Shown here piece after piece: positions 46,118-56,872 of a stretch of DNA of 64,000 nucleotides. Under the pieces are notes generated by a model. The model was given only the letters and a program-made list of their open reading frames with translations, did no database searches and was not told the origin of the DNA. The position numbers and the translations under genes were made by a program. How positions within the stretch are numbered: position 1 is the stretch's first letter; each line of letters begins with the position of its first letter. Origin of the DNA: Variovorax soli NBRC 106424 (GTDB lineage: Bacteria > Pseudomonadota > Gammaproteobacteria > Burkholderiales > Burkholderiaceae_C); assembly GCF_001591385.1 (NCBI RefSeq), contig NZ_BCUU01000009.1, positions 1 through 64,000 on the forward strand. Reading direction: 5' to 3'.

Positions 46118-49100
46118 ATGAATGCTCCGACCGCGCTGACCGCGTTGTTGTCGCAGGCTGCCGAGCCGGTGCGACTGCGCGAGATCCCGTACAACTACAC
46201 CAGTTTCTCCGACCGAGAAATCGTTATCCGCCTGCTGGGCGAACGCGGTTGGTCACTGCTCCAGGTGCTGCGCGACGAGCGCCGCACGGGCCGCTCGGCC
46301 CGCATGCTCTACGAGGTGCTGGGCGACATCTGGGTGGTCCAGCGCAATCCCTACCTGGTGGACGACCTGCTGGACAACCCGCGCCGGCGCAGCCAGCTGG
46401 TGGAGGCCCTGCACCACCGCATGGCCGAGGTGCAGAAGCGCCGCACGCCCGACGCCGACCCCCAGCGCGACGCCCTGGTGGGCGAGCTCACCGGCCTGGT
46501 GTCGCAGGCCATCGACGCCTTCGACGCCAAGTTCCGCGACGTGGCGCAGCTGCGCCGCAAGGCCACCCGGGCCCTGCGCCGGGTCACGGCCAAGGACAAC
46601 ATCAAGTTCGACGGCCTGTCGCGCGTCTCGCACGTCACCGACGCCACCGACTGGCGGGTCGAATACCCCTTCGTGGTGCTCACGCCCGACTCCGAGGCCG
46701 AGATGGCCGAGCTGGTCAAGACCTGCATCGAACTGGGCCTGACCATCATCCCGCGCGGGGGCGGCACGGGCTACACCGGCGGCGCCATTCCGCTGACCTG
46801 GAACAGCGCGGTCATCAACACCGAGAAGCTCGAGGCCATGACCGAGGTCGAGCTGGTCTCGCTGCCCGGCCTCGACGCACCGGTGCCCACCATCCATACC
46901 GAGGCGGGCGTGGTCACCCAGCGTGTGGCCGATGCGGCCGAGCGGGCCGGCTTCGTCTTCGCGGTGGACCCCACTTCCGCCGAGGCCTCCTGCGTGGGCG
47001 GCAATGTCGCCATGAACGCGGGCGGCAAGAAGGCCGTGCTGTGGGGCACGGCGCTGGACAACCTGGCCTCGTGGCGCATGGTCACGCCCCAGGCCGAGTG
47101 GCTGGAAGTCACCCGCGTGGGCCACAACCTGGGCAAGATCCACGACGCCGAGGTGGCGGCGTTCGACCTGACCTACTACGCGGCCGACGGCAAGACCCTG
47201 CTGCGTACCGAGCGGCTCGAGATTCCGGGCAGGAGCTTCCGCAAGGAAGGCCTGGGCAAGGACGTGACCGACAAGTTCCTCTCGGGCCTGCCGGGCATCC
47301 AGAAGGAGGGCTGCGACGGCCTGATCACCAGCTGCCGCTGGGTGGTGCACCGCATGCCCGAGCACACCCGCACGGTGTGCCTGGAGTTCTTCGGCAACGC
47401 CAAGGACGCGGTGCCCAGCATCGTCGAGATCAAGGACTTCATGTTCGCCGAGCAGCGCCGTACGGGCGTGATGCTGGCCGGCCTGGAGCACCTGGACGAC
47501 CGCTACCTGAAGGCGGTGGGCTACGCCACCAAGTCCAAGAAGCACGGCGGCGGCTTGCCCAAGATGGTGCTGGTGGGCGACATCGCCGGCGACGATGCCG
47601 ACGCCGTGGCGCGGGCCACGTCGGAGGTGGTGCGCATCGCCAATTCGCGCAGCGGCGAGGGCTTCATCGCCATCAGCCCCGAGGCGCGCAAGAAGTTCTG
47701 GCTGGACCGCAAGCGCACCGCGGCCATCAGCCGCCACACCAACGCCTTCAAGATCAACGAGGACGTGGTGATCCCGCTGCCGCGCATGGCCGAGTATTCG
47801 GACGGCATCGAGCGCATCAACATCGAGCTGAGCCTCGCGAACAAGCTCGCGCTGTGCGACGCGCTGGAGGTTTTCCTCACCCGCGGCAACCTGCCGCTGG
47901 GCAAGACCGACGACGCCAACGACATTCCCTCGGCCGAACTGCTGGAAGACCGCGTGGCCCAGGCTGTGGCGCTGGTGCAGGAGGTGCGCGAACGCTGGGC
48001 CGGCTGGCTGCGCGACGTGGATGCGCTGTTCCCGCACCTGCAGGACCATTCCCTGCGCGCGAGCTGGAAGACCCAGATTCGCGCCCCGCTGCAGCAGATC
48101 TTCTCCGGCGCCGCTTTCGCGCCGATCCTGGCGGAGTGCAATGCGATCCACCAGCGGGTGCTCAAGGGCCGCGTGTGGGTGGCGCTGCACATGCATGCCG
48201 GCGACGGCAATGTGCACACCAACATCCCGGTCAACAGCGACAACTACGAGATGCTGCAAACCGCGCATGCCGCGGTGGCCCGCATCATGGTGCTGGCGCG
48301 CAGCCTGGGCGGCGTCATTTCCGGCGAGCACGGCATCGGCATCACCAAGCTGGAGTTCCTCACGGACGAGGAACTGGCCCCCTTCACCGACTACAAGCGC
48401 CGCGTCGACCCCGAGGGCCGCTTCAACAAGGGCAAGCTGCTGCGCGTGCAAGGGCAGGGCGCACCGGTGCTGCATGCCGACCTGACCAACGCCTACACGC
48501 CCAGCTTCGGCCTGATGGGGCACGAGTCGCTCATCATGCAGCAAAGCGACATCGGCGCCATTGCCGATTCGGTCAAGGACTGCCTGCGCTGCGGCAAGTG
48601 CAAGCCGGTGTGCGCCACCCACGTGCCGCGCGCCAACCTGCTGTACTCGCCGCGCAACAAGATCCTGGCGACCTCGCTGCTGGTCGAGGCCTTCCTGTAC
48701 GAAGAGCAGACCCGCCGCGGCATCAGCATCAAGCACTGGGAAGAATTTGAAGACGTGGCCGACCACTGCACGGTGTGCCACAAGTGCTTCACGCCCTGCC
48801 CGGTGAAGATCGACTTCGGCGACGTGTCGATGAACATGCGCAACCTGCTGCGCAAGATGGGGCAGAAGAGCTTCCGGCCCGGCAATGCGGCGGCCATGTT
48901 CTTCCTCAATGCCACCAACCCGACCACCATCAAGGCGGTGCGCACGGGCATGGTCGAGGTGGGCTTCAAGGCCCAGCGTTTCGCCAACGACCTGCTGCGC
49001 GTGGCCACCAGGAAGCAGACCGCCCACCCGCCGGCCACGCTGGGCCCGGCGCCGGTGAAGGAGCAGGTCATCCACTTCGTCAACAAGAAGATGCCGGGCG

Positions 49101-49999
49101 GCCTGCCCAAGAAGACGGCGCGCGCGCTGCTGGACATCGAGGACGCGAACTACGTCCCGATCATTCGCGACCCGAAGGCCACCACGTCGGAAACCGAGGC
49201 GGTGTTCTACTTCCCGGGTTGCGGCTCGGAGCGCCTGTTCTCGCAGGTGGGCCTGGCCACGCAAGCCATGCTCTGGCATGCCGGCGTGCAGACCGTGCTG
49301 CCGCCGGGCTACCTGTGCTGCGGCTATCCGCAGCGCGGCAGCGGCCAGTACGACAAGGCCGAGCAGATGATCACCGACAACCGGGTGCTGTTCCACCGCG
49401 TGGCCAACACGCTCAACTACCTGGACATCAAGACGGTGGTGGTGAGCTGCGGCACCTGCTACGACCAGCTGCAGGGCTACCAGTTCGACAAGATCTTCCC
49501 GGGCTGCCGCATCGTGGACATCCACGAATACCTGCTCGAAAAGGGCATCACCCTGGGCGATGCCGCGGGCGGCGGCTACCTGTACCACGACCCCTGCCAC
49601 AGCCCCATGAAGCAGCAGGACCCGATGAAGACGGTCAAGGCGCTGGTGGGCGACAACGTGCTCAAGAGCGACCGCTGCTGCGGCGAGTCGGGCACGCTGG
49701 GCGTGAGCCGGCCGGACATCTCCACCCAGATCCGCTTCCGCAAGGAAGAAGAGCTGAAGAAGGGCGAAGCCGCGCTGCGCCAGGGCGGCCTGGTCGGCCA
49801 GAAGGACAACGTGAAGATCCTCACCAGCTGCCCGAGCTGCCTGCAGGGCCTTTCCCGCTATGGCAACGACCTGAACAACGGCCTGCTGGAAGCCGACTAC
49901 ATCGTGGTCGAGATGGCCCGCCAGATCCTGGGCGAGGAATGGATGCCGCAATATGTGGAGGCCGCCAACCAGGGCGGCATCGAGCGGGTGCTGGTATGA
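46118..49999 (+). CDS. FAD/Fe-S dehydrogenase, candidate D-2-hydroxyglutarate dehydrogenase (YdiJ-like, DUF3683)
   Basis: Very large oxidoreductase of 1,293 residues. Order of parts: N-terminal DUF3683 (about 1-110), FAD-binding PCMH domain with [10 protein letters not shown] at residue 213, FAD-oxidase C domain with [16 protein letters not shown] at about 691 and [12 protein letters not shown] at 737, two [4Fe-4S] motifs (C822/825/828/832 and C884/887/890/894), then two CCG domains ([39 protein letters not shown]). This matches E. coli YdiJ with an extra N-terminal domain. It starts about 90 bases after serA. The substrate is inferred from that context. Confidence 0.88.
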   Translation: MNAPTALTALLSQAAEPVRLREIPYNYTSFSDREIVIRLLGERGWSLLQVLRDERRTGRSARMLYEVLGDIWVVQRNPYLVDDLLDNPRRRSQLVEALHHRMAEVQKRRTPDADPQRDALVGELTGLVSQAIDAFDAKFRDVAQLRRKATRALRRVTAKDNIKFDGLSRVSHVTDATDWRVEYPFVVLTPDSEAEMAELVKTCIELGLTIIPRGGGTGYTGGAIPLTWNSAVINTEKLEAMTEVELVSLPGLDAPVPTIHTEAGVVTQRVADAAERAGFVFAVDPTSAEASCVGGNVAMNAGGKKAVLWGTALDNLASWRMVTPQAEWLEVTRVGHNLGKIHDAEVAAFDLTYYAADGKTLLRTERLEIPGRSFRKEGLGKDVTDKFLSGLPGIQKEGCDGLITSCRWVVHRMPEHTRTVCLEFFGNAKDAVPSIVEIKDFMFAEQRRTGVMLAGLEHLDDRYLKAVGYATKSKKHGGGLPKMVLVGDIAGDDADAVARATSEVVRIANSRSGEGFIAISPEARKKFWLDRKRTAAISRHTNAFKINEDVVIPLPRMAEYSDGIERINIELSLANKLALCDALEVFLTRGNLPLGKTDDANDIPSAELLEDRVAQAVALVQEVRERWAGWLRDVDALFPHLQDHSLRASWKTQIRAPLQQIFSGAAFAPILAECNAIHQRVLKGRVWVALHMHAGDGNVHTNIPVNSDNYEMLQTAHAAVARIMVLARSLGGVISGEHGIGITKLEFLTDEELAPFTDYKRRVDPEGRFNKGKLLRVQGQGAPVLHADLTNAYTPSFGLMGHESLIMQQSDIGAIADSVKDCLRCGKCKPVCATHVPRANLLYSPRNKILATSLLVEAFLYEEQTRRGISIKHWEEFEDVADHCTVCHKCFTPCPVKIDFGDVSMNMRNLLRKMGQKSFRPGNAAAMFFLNATNPTTIKAVRTGMVEVGFKAQRFANDLLRVATRKQTAHPPATLGPAPVKEQVIHFVNKKMPGGLPKKTARALLDIEDANYVPIIRDPKATTSETEAVFYFPGCGSERLFSQVGLATQAMLWHAGVQTVLPPGYLCCGYPQRGSGQYDKAEQMITDNRVLFHRVANTLNYLDIKTVVVSCGTCYDQLQGYQFDKIFPGCRIVDIHEYLLEKGITLGDAAGGGYLYHDPCHSPMKQQDPMKTVKALVGDNVLKSDRCCGESGTLGVSRPDISTQIRFRKEEELKKGEAALRQGGLVGQKDNVKILTSCPSCLQGLSRYGNDLNNGLLEADYIVVEMARQILGEEWMPQYVEAANQGGIERVLV

Positions 50000-50024
50000 G
50001 CACAGCACCGATGAGCCGGAGGGC

Positions 50025-50477
50025 ATGATGGGAGCATTGGCGTCGAGCGGCATCGTCAGCTGCCCCCTGTGCGAGGGCAGCGGCGGACGGCTGGTGTACG
50101 AGACCCCCAGGTTCCGGGTGATCCACGCCTCGGAAGCGGGCTTCCCGGCCTTCTATCGCCTGATCTGGCGCGAGCATGTGCGCGAGTTTTCCGATCTGTC
50201 CAAGGAGGACCGCCTGCTGTGCATGGAGGCGGTGACGGTCATCGAGCAGTCCATGCGCGAGCTGCTCTCGCCCACCAAGATGAACCTGGCAACCCTGGGC
50301 AACGTGGTGCCGCACCTGCACTGGCACCTGATCGCCCGTTTCGACTGGGACAGCCATTTCCCAAGCCCCGTCTGGTCGGCTGCGCAGCGCGAACGCGCCG
50401 TGCAGCGCGAGGCCGAGGTGGCGGCCAGGCTGCCGGCGCTCGAATCGCGCATCATCGAGAGACTCAGGAGTTCCTAG
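50025..50477 (+). CDS. HIT family protein
   Basis: Histidine-triad nucleotide hydrolase of about 150 residues. The signature HLHWHLIARF (H-x-H-x-H) is intact, preceded by LCEGSGGRLVYETPRFRVIH. Such enzymes act on dinucleoside polyphosphates or nucleotide-phosphoramidates. A GGAGGG site lies beside the start, with ATG 50025 and 50028 both possible. It begins the HIT-DUF971-ubiE run, a few bases after the FAD/Fe-S dehydrogenase. Confidence 0.9.
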   Translation: MMGALASSGIVSCPLCEGSGGRLVYETPRFRVIHASEAGFPAFYRLIWREHVREFSDLSKEDRLLCMEAVTVIEQSMRELLSPTKMNLATLGNVVPHLHWHLIARFDWDSHFPSPVWSAAQRERAVQREAEVAARLPALESRIIERLRSS

Positions 50478-50479
50478 AC

Positions 50480-50896
50480 ATGGCAGGTCTGCAGTCCGGG
50501 GCGCCGACGCCCCAATCGATCACCTTGCACGGCCAGTCGCGCGTGCTCGAGGTGGGTTTTTCCGATGGCGCCGTCTTTCGCATCCCCTTCGAGCTGATGC
50601 GCATCTATTCGCCCTCGGCCGAGGTGCAGGGCCACGGTCCGGGCCAGGAGGTGCTGCAGACCGGCAAGCGCGAGGTGCAGATCGTCGACCTGCAGCCGGT
50701 GGGCAACTATGCGGTGCAGCCCACCTTCAGCGACGGCCACGACTCGGGCATCTATTCGTGGGACCTGCTGTACGAGCTGGGTGCCAACGAGAAGTCGCTG
50801 TGGGCCGAATACGCGTCGCGCCTGGCCGCTGCCGGTGTGGATCGCGATGCGCCCATGCCCGAAAAGGGCGGCGGCCACGCCTGCGGCAGCCACTGA
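50480..50896 (+). CDS. DUF971 domain protein
   Basis: Protein of 138 residues from the DUF971 family, also found as the N-terminal domain of gamma-butyrobetaine hydroxylases. It has the ITLHGQSRVLEVGFSDGAVF start, the YSPSAEVQGHG block and GIYSWDLLYELG. It ends in a Gly/His/Cys tail (GGGHACGSH) that could bind metal. Its start follows the HIT stop by two bases with a CAGGAG site, and ubiE follows. Function unknown. Confidence 0.85.
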   Translation: MAGLQSGAPTPQSITLHGQSRVLEVGFSDGAVFRIPFELMRIYSPSAEVQGHGPGQEVLQTGKREVQIVDLQPVGNYAVQPTFSDGHDSGIYSWDLLYELGANEKSLWAEYASRLAAAGVDRDAPMPEKGGGHACGSH

Positions 50897-50991
50897 AGCC
50901 ATCGCCTCCGGGCACGGAAATACCACAAATGCCCGCCGACCGTGCGGGGTCGTCGGCTTGGAAATAGGGCTTCCGTCCTAACATGCGTGCC

Positions 50992-51723
50992 ATGAGCAGC
51001 ACGCATTTCGGATTCGAGCAGGTTGAAGAGCAGGACAAGGCGCGCCGCGTGCGCGGCGTCTTCGATTCCGTGGCCTCGCGCTACGACCTGATGAACGACC
51101 TGATGTCCGGCGGACTGCACCGCGCCTGGAAGGCCTACACCGTCATGGTCGCCAACCTGCGCGAAGGCTCGCGCGTGCTCGACATTGCCGGCGGCACGGG
51201 CGACCTGTCGCAGGCGTTCGCGCGCAAGGTCGGCGAATCGGGCCAGGTGGTGCACACCGACATCAACGAGGCCATGCTGCGCACCGGCCGCGACCGCCTG
51301 CTCGACGCCGGTGTGGCGCTGCCCACGCTGGTGTGCGACGCCGAGAAGCTGCCCTTTCCCGACAACTATTTCGACGTGGTGAGCGTCGCCTTCGGCCTGC
51401 GCAACATGACGCACAAGGACGCGGCGCTCAAGGAGATGAACCGCGTGCTCAAGCCGGGCGGCAAGCTGCTCGTGCTGGAGTTCTCCAAGGTGGCCAAGCC
51501 CTTGGCCAAGGTCTACGACTGGTATTCGTTCCAGGTGCTGCCGCGCCTGGGCAAGCTGGTGGCCGGTGACGACGCGAGTTACCGCTATCTGGCTGAGTCC
51601 ATCCGCATGCATCCCGCCCAAGAAGAACTTAAAACCCTGATGAAGGAGGGCGGTTTCGGGCATGTGGACTATCACAACATGACCGGGGGCGTGGTTGCCC
51701 TGCATGTTGGAATCAAGTGTTGA
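50992..51723 (+). CDS. ubiE: demethylubiquinone/demethylmenaquinone C-methyltransferase
   Basis: S-adenosylmethionine-dependent methylase of 243 residues acting in ubiquinone biosynthesis. It shows [20 protein letters not shown], the SAM motif [16 protein letters not shown] and the [17 protein letters not shown] block. The start at 50992 gives the normal N-terminus; a TAACAT hexamer ends seven bases before it. It opens a ubiquinone cluster with ubiJ and ubiB downstream. Confidence 0.95.
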   Translation: MSSTHFGFEQVEEQDKARRVRGVFDSVASRYDLMNDLMSGGLHRAWKAYTVMVANLREGSRVLDIAGGTGDLSQAFARKVGESGQVVHTDINEAMLRTGRDRLLDAGVALPTLVCDAEKLPFPDNYFDVVSVAFGLRNMTHKDAALKEMNRVLKPGGKLLVLEFSKVAKPLAKVYDWYSFQVLPRLGKLVAGDDASYRYLAESIRMHPAQEELKTLMKEGGFGHVDYHNMTGGVVALHVGIKC

Positions 51724-51749
51724 AAGAAAAGCGCCCTAGAGGAGACGCC

Positions 51750-52757
51750 ATGAAGAAATTGATGCCTGTTCTGTTTGCCTGTGCCATCGCCCTTGCGAGC
51801 ATCCAAGCGGATGCCGCGCGCATCGGCGGCGGCAAGTCGGTAGGCCGCCAGTCCAGCAACGTGACGCAGCGCGAGGCGGCTCCCAGCGCCCCGACCAACA
51901 CGGCAGCGCCCACGCAGTCGGCCAATCCGTCGGCTGCTACCGCCAAGCCTGGCACTGCCGCACCCGCGGCAGCGCCCAAGCGTCCGTGGGGCGCCATGCT
52001 CGGCGGCCTGGCGGCCGGCCTGGGCCTGGCGTGGCTGGCCAATTCGCTGGGCCTGGGCCCGGCCTTTGCCAACTTCCTGCTGATCATGCTGGTGGCCATG
52101 GCCGCGCTCATTGCGTGGCGGATGTTCAGCGCCCGCAAGTCGCCGCCGGCCCGCCAGGGCGGCTACGCCTTCCAGGGCGCGGGCGGCCCGGCCACGGCCA
52201 CGGCACCCGCGCAGTACAGCCCGAACAACGTCGGCAACGATGCCTCGGCACGCCCCTGGGAGCGCCAGGGCGCGGCCTTCGACGCCGGTGCGTCGGCCCA
52301 GCACGGCTCGGCCGCGCTGGCCGGCGGCAGCATGATCGGCTCGGCCCTGTCGGGTGCGCAGTCGTGGGGCATCCCGGCCGGCTTCGACACCGACGGCTTC
52401 CTGGCCGCTGCCAAGCGCAACTTCGTGACGCTGCAGGACGCCTGGGACAAGAGCGACATCACCATGCTGCGTTCCATGATGACCGACGGCATGGTCGGCG
52501 AGATCCGCGCGCAACTGGCCGAGCGCGAGGCGCACACGGGTGGCCAGCCCAACAAGACGGAAGTGGTCATGCTCGACGCCAAGCTGCTGGGCATCGAGGA
52601 GCTGCCCGACGTCTACATGGCCAGCGTCGAGTTCTCCGGCATGATCCGCGAAGACATGTCGGCCGGCCCGAGCCCCTTCCGCGAGGTCTGGAACATGACC
52701 AAGCCGTTGAACGGCAGCAGCGGCTGGCTGGTGGCGGGCGTGCAAGCGCTGCAGTAA
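51750..52757 (+). CDS. Tim44-like domain membrane protein
   Basis: Protein of 335 residues. A signal peptide (MKKLMPVLFACAIALASIQA) leads into an Ala/Pro/Ser-rich linker, one or two hydrophobic helices (about 85-125), and a C-terminal Tim44-like domain (about 205-335, SWGIPAGFDTDGFLAAAKRN). Tim44 in mitochondria anchors the import motor; bacterial versions are poorly understood. It lies between ubiE and ubiJ, a conserved position in Burkholderiales. A strong AGAGGAGA site precedes the ATG. Confidence 0.88.
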   Translation: MKKLMPVLFACAIALASIQADAARIGGGKSVGRQSSNVTQREAAPSAPTNTAAPTQSANPSAATAKPGTAAPAAAPKRPWGAMLGGLAAGLGLAWLANSLGLGPAFANFLLIMLVAMAALIAWRMFSARKSPPARQGGYAFQGAGGPATATAPAQYSPNNVGNDASARPWERQGAAFDAGASAQHGSAALAGGSMIGSALSGAQSWGIPAGFDTDGFLAAAKRNFVTLQDAWDKSDITMLRSMMTDGMVGEIRAQLAEREAHTGGQPNKTEVVMLDAKLLGIEELPDVYMASVEFSGMIREDMSAGPSPFREVWNMTKPLNGSSGWLVAGVQALQ

Positions 52758-52808
52758 AAAGTCAGCCTGGGGCGGCCGCCGCAAAGCGGGGCGCCTGCGT
52801 GACGCGAC

Positions 52809-52814
52809 GATAAT
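52809..52814 (+). promoter_or_regulatory. -10 box placed for a leaderless ubiJ transcript
   Basis: GATAAT (5 of 6) ends exactly six bases before the ubiJ ATG, with no Shine-Dalgarno site. Same geometry as hemA, orn, the MscS gene and the CbiB-like gene. Confidence 0.45.
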
Positions 52815-52820
52815 GGGGAC

Positions 52821-53381
52821 ATGGCCACACCATCGTCCCCATTTGCTTTTCTCGCCGAGCTGTTCGACAAGGCGTCGAGCCGACTGCAGCCCCCCGCGTG
52901 GGCCATCCACGAGATCCAGCATCGGACGGTGCTCTTCCTCAACCATGTGCTGCAGCAGGAGCCCGAGGCGCAGGCGCGCCTGAAGCGCCAGCAGGGCCAG
53001 GTGGTGGAGGCGCGCTGGCGCGGCATCTTCATTCGCCTGGTGGCCACGCCCGCCGGCCTGCTCGACCTGGCGCCCGAGGGCGCCACGCCCGACCTGACGT
53101 TGAGCATCACGCAGGAAAACCCGCTGGAGCTGGCGCAGGCGGCCATGCTGGGTGACAAGCCCATGGTGCGCATCGTCGGCGACGTGCAACTGGCCGCCGA
53201 GGTCAACTGGCTGGTCGACCATGTCCGCTGGGACGTGGAGGACGACCTGGCGCGCGTCATCGGCGACGTGCCCGCGCATGCCATCGGCAATGCCGCGCGC
53301 AGGATGGTGGCGGGCTTGCGCCAGTTCGTCGACAAGGCGGCTCGCAAAGGCCCTGCTGCCACGAAGTCCGACGCCGAATGA
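52821..53381 (+). CDS. ubiJ: ubiquinone biosynthesis accessory factor UbiJ
   Basis: SCP2-domain protein of 186 residues that assembles the soluble ubiquinone-synthesis complex in proteobacteria. It has the lipid-binding-like SCP2 fold ([18 protein letters not shown] and [18 protein letters not shown]) and the conserved C-terminal helix region. The stop overlaps the ubiB start (ATGA). It probably has its own start at a -10 box six bases upstream. Confidence 0.9.
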   Translation: MATPSSPFAFLAELFDKASSRLQPPAWAIHEIQHRTVLFLNHVLQQEPEAQARLKRQQGQVVEARWRGIFIRLVATPAGLLDLAPEGATPDLTLSITQENPLELAQAAMLGDKPMVRIVGDVQLAAEVNWLVDHVRWDVEDDLARVIGDVPAHAIGNAARRMVAGLRQFVDKAARKGPAATKSDAE

Positions 53382-54946
53382 GCCGGCTCGTTCGCGGCGC
53401 GTTCATCGTGCTGGTCGCGTTGCGCTACGGCCTGGACGAGCTCGTTCTCACCAGTTTCCAGAAGCCCTGGCTGCACGCGCTGGCGCGCATCGTTTCGTTC
53501 GGGCGCAAGCTCGACGCGCCGCGCGGCCAGCGCCTGCGCGAGGCGCTCGAGCGCCTGGGCCCCATCTTCGTGAAGTTCGGCCAGGTGCTGTCGACCCGGC
53601 GAGACCTGCTGCCGGCCGACATCGCCGACGAACTCGCCTGGCTGCAGGACCGGGTGCCGCCTTTCGACTCCAAGGTGGCCATCGCCACCATCGAGCGCGC
53701 CTTCCACCGGCCGGTGGGGGAAATCTTCGAGGAGTTCGACGAGGTGCCCATTGCCAGCGCCTCCATTGCGCAGGTGCACTTCGGCGTGCTGCGCAAGCCC
53801 GATGGCGGCAGGCGCGAAGTCGCGGTGAAGGTGCTTCGCCCCGGCATGCGCGGCGTGATCGAGAAGGACCTGGCGCTGATGGCCATGATGGCCGGCTGGG
53901 TCGAGAGGCTCTCGCCCGACGGCAAGCGCCTGAAGCCGCGCGAGGTGGTGGCCGAGTTCGACAAGTACCTGCACGACGAACTCGACCTGGTGCGCGAGGC
54001 CGCCAATGCCGCCCAGCTTCGGCGCAACATGAGCAAGCTCGACCTGGTGCTCATTCCGGAGATGTTCTGGGACTTCTGCCATCCGGAAGTCATCGTGATG
54101 CAGCGCATGAACGGCGTGCCCATCGCCCAGCTCGACCGCCTGCGCACGGCCGGCGTCGACATCCCGAAGCTGGCGCGCGACGGCGTGACCATCTTCTTCA
54201 CGCAGGTGTTCCGCGACGGGTTTTTTCATGCCGACATGCACCCGGGCAACATCCAGGTGAGCCTGGAGCCGGCCACTTTCGGGCGCTACATCTCGCTGGA
54301 CTTCGGGATCATCGGCACCCTCACCGAGGTCGACAAGGAATACCTGGCGCAGAACTTCGCCGCCTTCTTCCGGCGCGACTACAAGCGCGTGGCCGAGCTG
54401 CACCTGGAAAGCGGCTGGGTGCCGCCGGGCACCCGGGTGGACGAACTCGAGGCGGCCATCCGTACCGTGTGCGAGCCGTACTTCGACCGGCCTCTCAAGG
54501 AAATTTCGCTGGGCATGGTGCTCATGCGCCTCTTCCAGACCTCGCGGCGCTTCCACGTCGAGATCCAGCCGCAGCTGGTGCTGCTGCAAAAGACCCTGCT
54601 CAACATCGAAGGCCTGGGCCGCCAGCTCGACCCCGAGCTGGACCTCTGGGCCACCGCCAAGCCCTTTCTCGAGAAGTGGATGCTCGACCAGCTCGGCCCC
54701 AAGAAGCTGCTTCAGCAGCTGCGCGCCGAGTCGCCGCGCCTGGCCAAGCTGCTGCCGCAACTGCCGCGCCTGCTGCACGACTACCTGGAGCGCCCGCCCA
54801 CCGACCACCGCCGGGAACTCCTGGAACTGCTGGCGGCACAGAAGCGCACGAACAAGCTGCTGCAAGCCATCATCTACGGCGGCATCGGGTTCGTGCTGGG
54901 CCTGCTGGCCATGCAGCTGCTGGTGCGCGTGCGGCTGTTCTTCTGA
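53378..54946 (+). CDS. ubiB: ubiquinone biosynthesis kinase-like protein UbiB
   Basis: Atypical kinase/ATPase of the ABC1/COQ8 family, 522 residues. Signatures: [20 protein letters not shown] (the KxGQ motif), [13 protein letters not shown] (the alanine-rich loop) and VAVKVLRPG. The C-terminus has a hydrophobic anchor ([19 protein letters not shown]). It is coupled to ubiJ by an ATGA overlap. It is needed for ubiquinone synthesis, perhaps by extracting intermediates from the membrane. Confidence 0.95.
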   Translation: MSRLVRGAFIVLVALRYGLDELVLTSFQKPWLHALARIVSFGRKLDAPRGQRLREALERLGPIFVKFGQVLSTRRDLLPADIADELAWLQDRVPPFDSKVAIATIERAFHRPVGEIFEEFDEVPIASASIAQVHFGVLRKPDGGRREVAVKVLRPGMRGVIEKDLALMAMMAGWVERLSPDGKRLKPREVVAEFDKYLHDELDLVREAANAAQLRRNMSKLDLVLIPEMFWDFCHPEVIVMQRMNGVPIAQLDRLRTAGVDIPKLARDGVTIFFTQVFRDGFFHADMHPGNIQVSLEPATFGRYISLDFGIIGTLTEVDKEYLAQNFAAFFRRDYKRVAELHLESGWVPPGTRVDELEAAIRTVCEPYFDRPLKEISLGMVLMRLFQTSRRFHVEIQPQLVLLQKTLLNIEGLGRQLDPELDLWATAKPFLEKWMLDQLGPKKLLQQLRAESPRLAKLLPQLPRLLHDYLERPPTDHRRELLELLAAQKRTNKLLQAIIYGGIGFVLGLLAMQLLVRVRLFF

Positions 54947-54996
54947 GCCGCGGCGGGCATTCAAGAGATCGAAAAAGAGGATTTGAGGAGACTTTC

Positions 54997-56439
54997 GTGC
55001 TGCTGAGCCTGGTCATCGTCTATTTGCTGGTCACCATCGCCATCGGCCTGTGGGCCGCCAAGCGGGTGAAGAACACGGCCGACTTCGCCATCGCGGGGCG
55101 GCACCTGCCGCTGTACATGATCGTCACAACCACCTTCGCGACCTGGTTCGGCTCGGAGACGGTGCTGGGCATTCCGGCCAAGTTCATCGAAGGCGGCCTG
55201 GGCGCGGTGGTGGAAGACCCCTTCGGCGCCGGCACCTGCCTGATCCTGGTGGGCCTGTTCTTCGCCGGCAAGCTCTACCGCATGACGCTGCTGACCATCA
55301 GCGACTACTACCGCGAGCGCTACGGCCGCAGCGTGGAAGTGGCGTGCTCGCTGATCATCATGCTCAGCTACCTGGGCTGGGTCTCGGCGCAGGTGACGGC
55401 GCTGGGCCTGGTGTTCAACGTGCTGTCGGGCGGCTTCATCAGCGTGCCGGTGGGCATGGTGATCGGCGTGGTGTCCATCCTGGCCTACACCCTGTTCGGC
55501 GGCATGTGGTCGGTGGCCGTGACCGACTTCATCCAGATGATCATCCTGGTGCTGGGCCTGGCGGTGATCGCCATGTTCGCCGGCAACATGGCCGGCGGGG
55601 CGTCCAAGGTGATCGAGTTCGCCGCCAGCAAGGACCTGTTCCGCTTCTGGCCGGAGCCGAGCTTCAAGGACATGATCTTCTTCCTGGCGGCCGCACTGAC
55701 CATGATGCTGGGCTCGATCCCTCAGCAGGACGTGTTCCAGCGCGTGATGTCGGCCAACAGCGTCAAGTCGTCCACCCGCGGGCCGGTGATCGGCGGCATC
55801 TGCTACATCCTCTTCGCCTTCGTGCCCATGTTCCTGGTGGCCAGCGCGCTGCTGATCATGCCCGAAGCCACGGCCACCCTGCTCAAGGAAGACCCCCAGC
55901 GCGTGCTGCCCACCCTGGTGCTGGAGAAGATGCCCTTCGTGATGCAGGTGCTGTTCTTCGGCGCGCTGCTCTCGGCCATCAAGTCGACCGCCTCGGCCAC
56001 GCTGCTGGCGCCCAGCGTGACCTTCACCGAGAACATCTGGCGCCAGTTCCGTCCGGCGGGGTCGGACAAGTCCAACCTGATGACCATGCGCATCACCGTG
56101 CTGGTGTTCAGCGCCTGCGTGCTGGGCTATGCCATCCGCATGCAGGGCACCTCGATCTACGAGCTGGTGTCCGGCGCCTACCAGGTGCCGCTGGTGGGCG
56201 CCTTCGTACCCCTGGTGTTCGGCCTGTACTGGCAGCGCGCCACCACCCAGGGTGCGGTGGCGGCCATCGCCCTGGGCATCGGCGTCTGGCTGGCCGGCCT
56301 GGGCATGGCCTGGGGCGAGGCTTTCCCGGCCCAGCTGGCCGGGCTGCTGGCCTCGGTGGCCGGCATGCTGGCCGGGTCGCTGGCGCCGCAATGGCTGACC
56401 AATGTACGCACCCCGCACCGCCCGATTGCGGTGAGTTGA
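54997..56439 (+). CDS. sodium:solute symporter family protein
   Basis: Solute:sodium symporter of 480 residues with about twelve hydrophobic helices. It starts VLLSLVIVYLLVTIAIG and contains NTADFAIAGRHLPLYMI, the SSS-family signature region, followed by ATWFGSETVLGIP. The start is GTG 54997 with a TGAGGAG site. Substrate unknown (family transports proline, pantothenate, sugars or carboxylates). It stands about 50 bases after ubiB with no clear role in ubiquinone synthesis. Confidence 0.85.
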   Translation: MLLSLVIVYLLVTIAIGLWAAKRVKNTADFAIAGRHLPLYMIVTTTFATWFGSETVLGIPAKFIEGGLGAVVEDPFGAGTCLILVGLFFAGKLYRMTLLTISDYYRERYGRSVEVACSLIIMLSYLGWVSAQVTALGLVFNVLSGGFISVPVGMVIGVVSILAYTLFGGMWSVAVTDFIQMIILVLGLAVIAMFAGNMAGGASKVIEFAASKDLFRFWPEPSFKDMIFFLAAALTMMLGSIPQQDVFQRVMSANSVKSSTRGPVIGGICYILFAFVPMFLVASALLIMPEATATLLKEDPQRVLPTLVLEKMPFVMQVLFFGALLSAIKSTASATLLAPSVTFTENIWRQFRPAGSDKSNLMTMRITVLVFSACVLGYAIRMQGTSIYELVSGAYQVPLVGAFVPLVFGLYWQRATTQGAVAAIALGIGVWLAGLGMAWGEAFPAQLAGLLASVAGMLAGSLAPQWLTNVRTPHRPIAVS

Positions 56440-56493
56440 GCCGGCATGGCGCCCGCTCGGGCGCCATGGGCGCCGACCGGGGGAGGGCGCCCT

Positions 56494-56508
56494 TATAATT
56501 GAAGGCTT
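56494..56508 (+). promoter_or_regulatory. -10 region before fmdB-DUF502-aspS
   Basis: TATAAT, three bases, then AGGCTT, the fourth example of this layout in the window. It lies 50 bases before the fmdB start. No -35 element was recognised. Confidence 0.55.
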
Positions 56509-56549
56509 TGCTGGCGCCATCCTGCCAGTGCCTTTTCTCCCCGTTTCCC

Positions 56550-56867
56550 ATGCCAATCTATGCCTACAAGTGCAGCGCCTGTGGCCATGCCAAGGACGTG
56601 CTGCAGAAGATGTCCGATGCACCGCTGACCGACTGCCCGGCATGCGGCGCCGCCGCATTCAGCAAGCAGGTGACCGCCGCCGGCTTCCAGCTGAAGGGTT
56701 CCGGCTGGTACGTCACCGATTTCCGGGGCGGCGACAGCGCCGGCAAGGCCGGCAGCGACAGCAAGGGCGCGTCGGCCTCGTCTTCTGACGCGCCGGCGGC
56801 GAGCGCCCCGGCGCCTGCCGCCGCGCCTGCGCCTGCGGCCAGTCCCGCTCCTGCAAGCACCAACTAA
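56550..56867 (+). CDS. FmdB family zinc-ribbon protein
   Basis: Protein of 105 residues. The N-terminal 45 residues are a zinc ribbon with two CxxC pairs, in PIYAYKCSACGHAKDVLQKM and LTDCPACGAAAF. The tail is an Ala/Ser/Pro/Lys-rich low-complexity stretch. The function is unknown. It precedes DUF502 and aspS, the standard order in Burkholderiales. Its start at 56550 removes 17 non-conserved residues from the longer frame. Confidence 0.85.
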   Translation: MPIYAYKCSACGHAKDVLQKMSDAPLTDCPACGAAAFSKQVTAAGFQLKGSGWYVTDFRGGDSAGKAGSDSKGASASSSDAPAASAPAPAAAPAPAASPAPASTN

Positions 56868-56872
56868 GAGGC

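Noticed and set aside
46253-50053. 1,266-codon antisense open frame opposite the FAD/Fe-S dehydrogenase
   Set aside because: Shadow of a long GC-rich gene; the sense frame has clear domains and cysteine motifs, the antisense frame has none.
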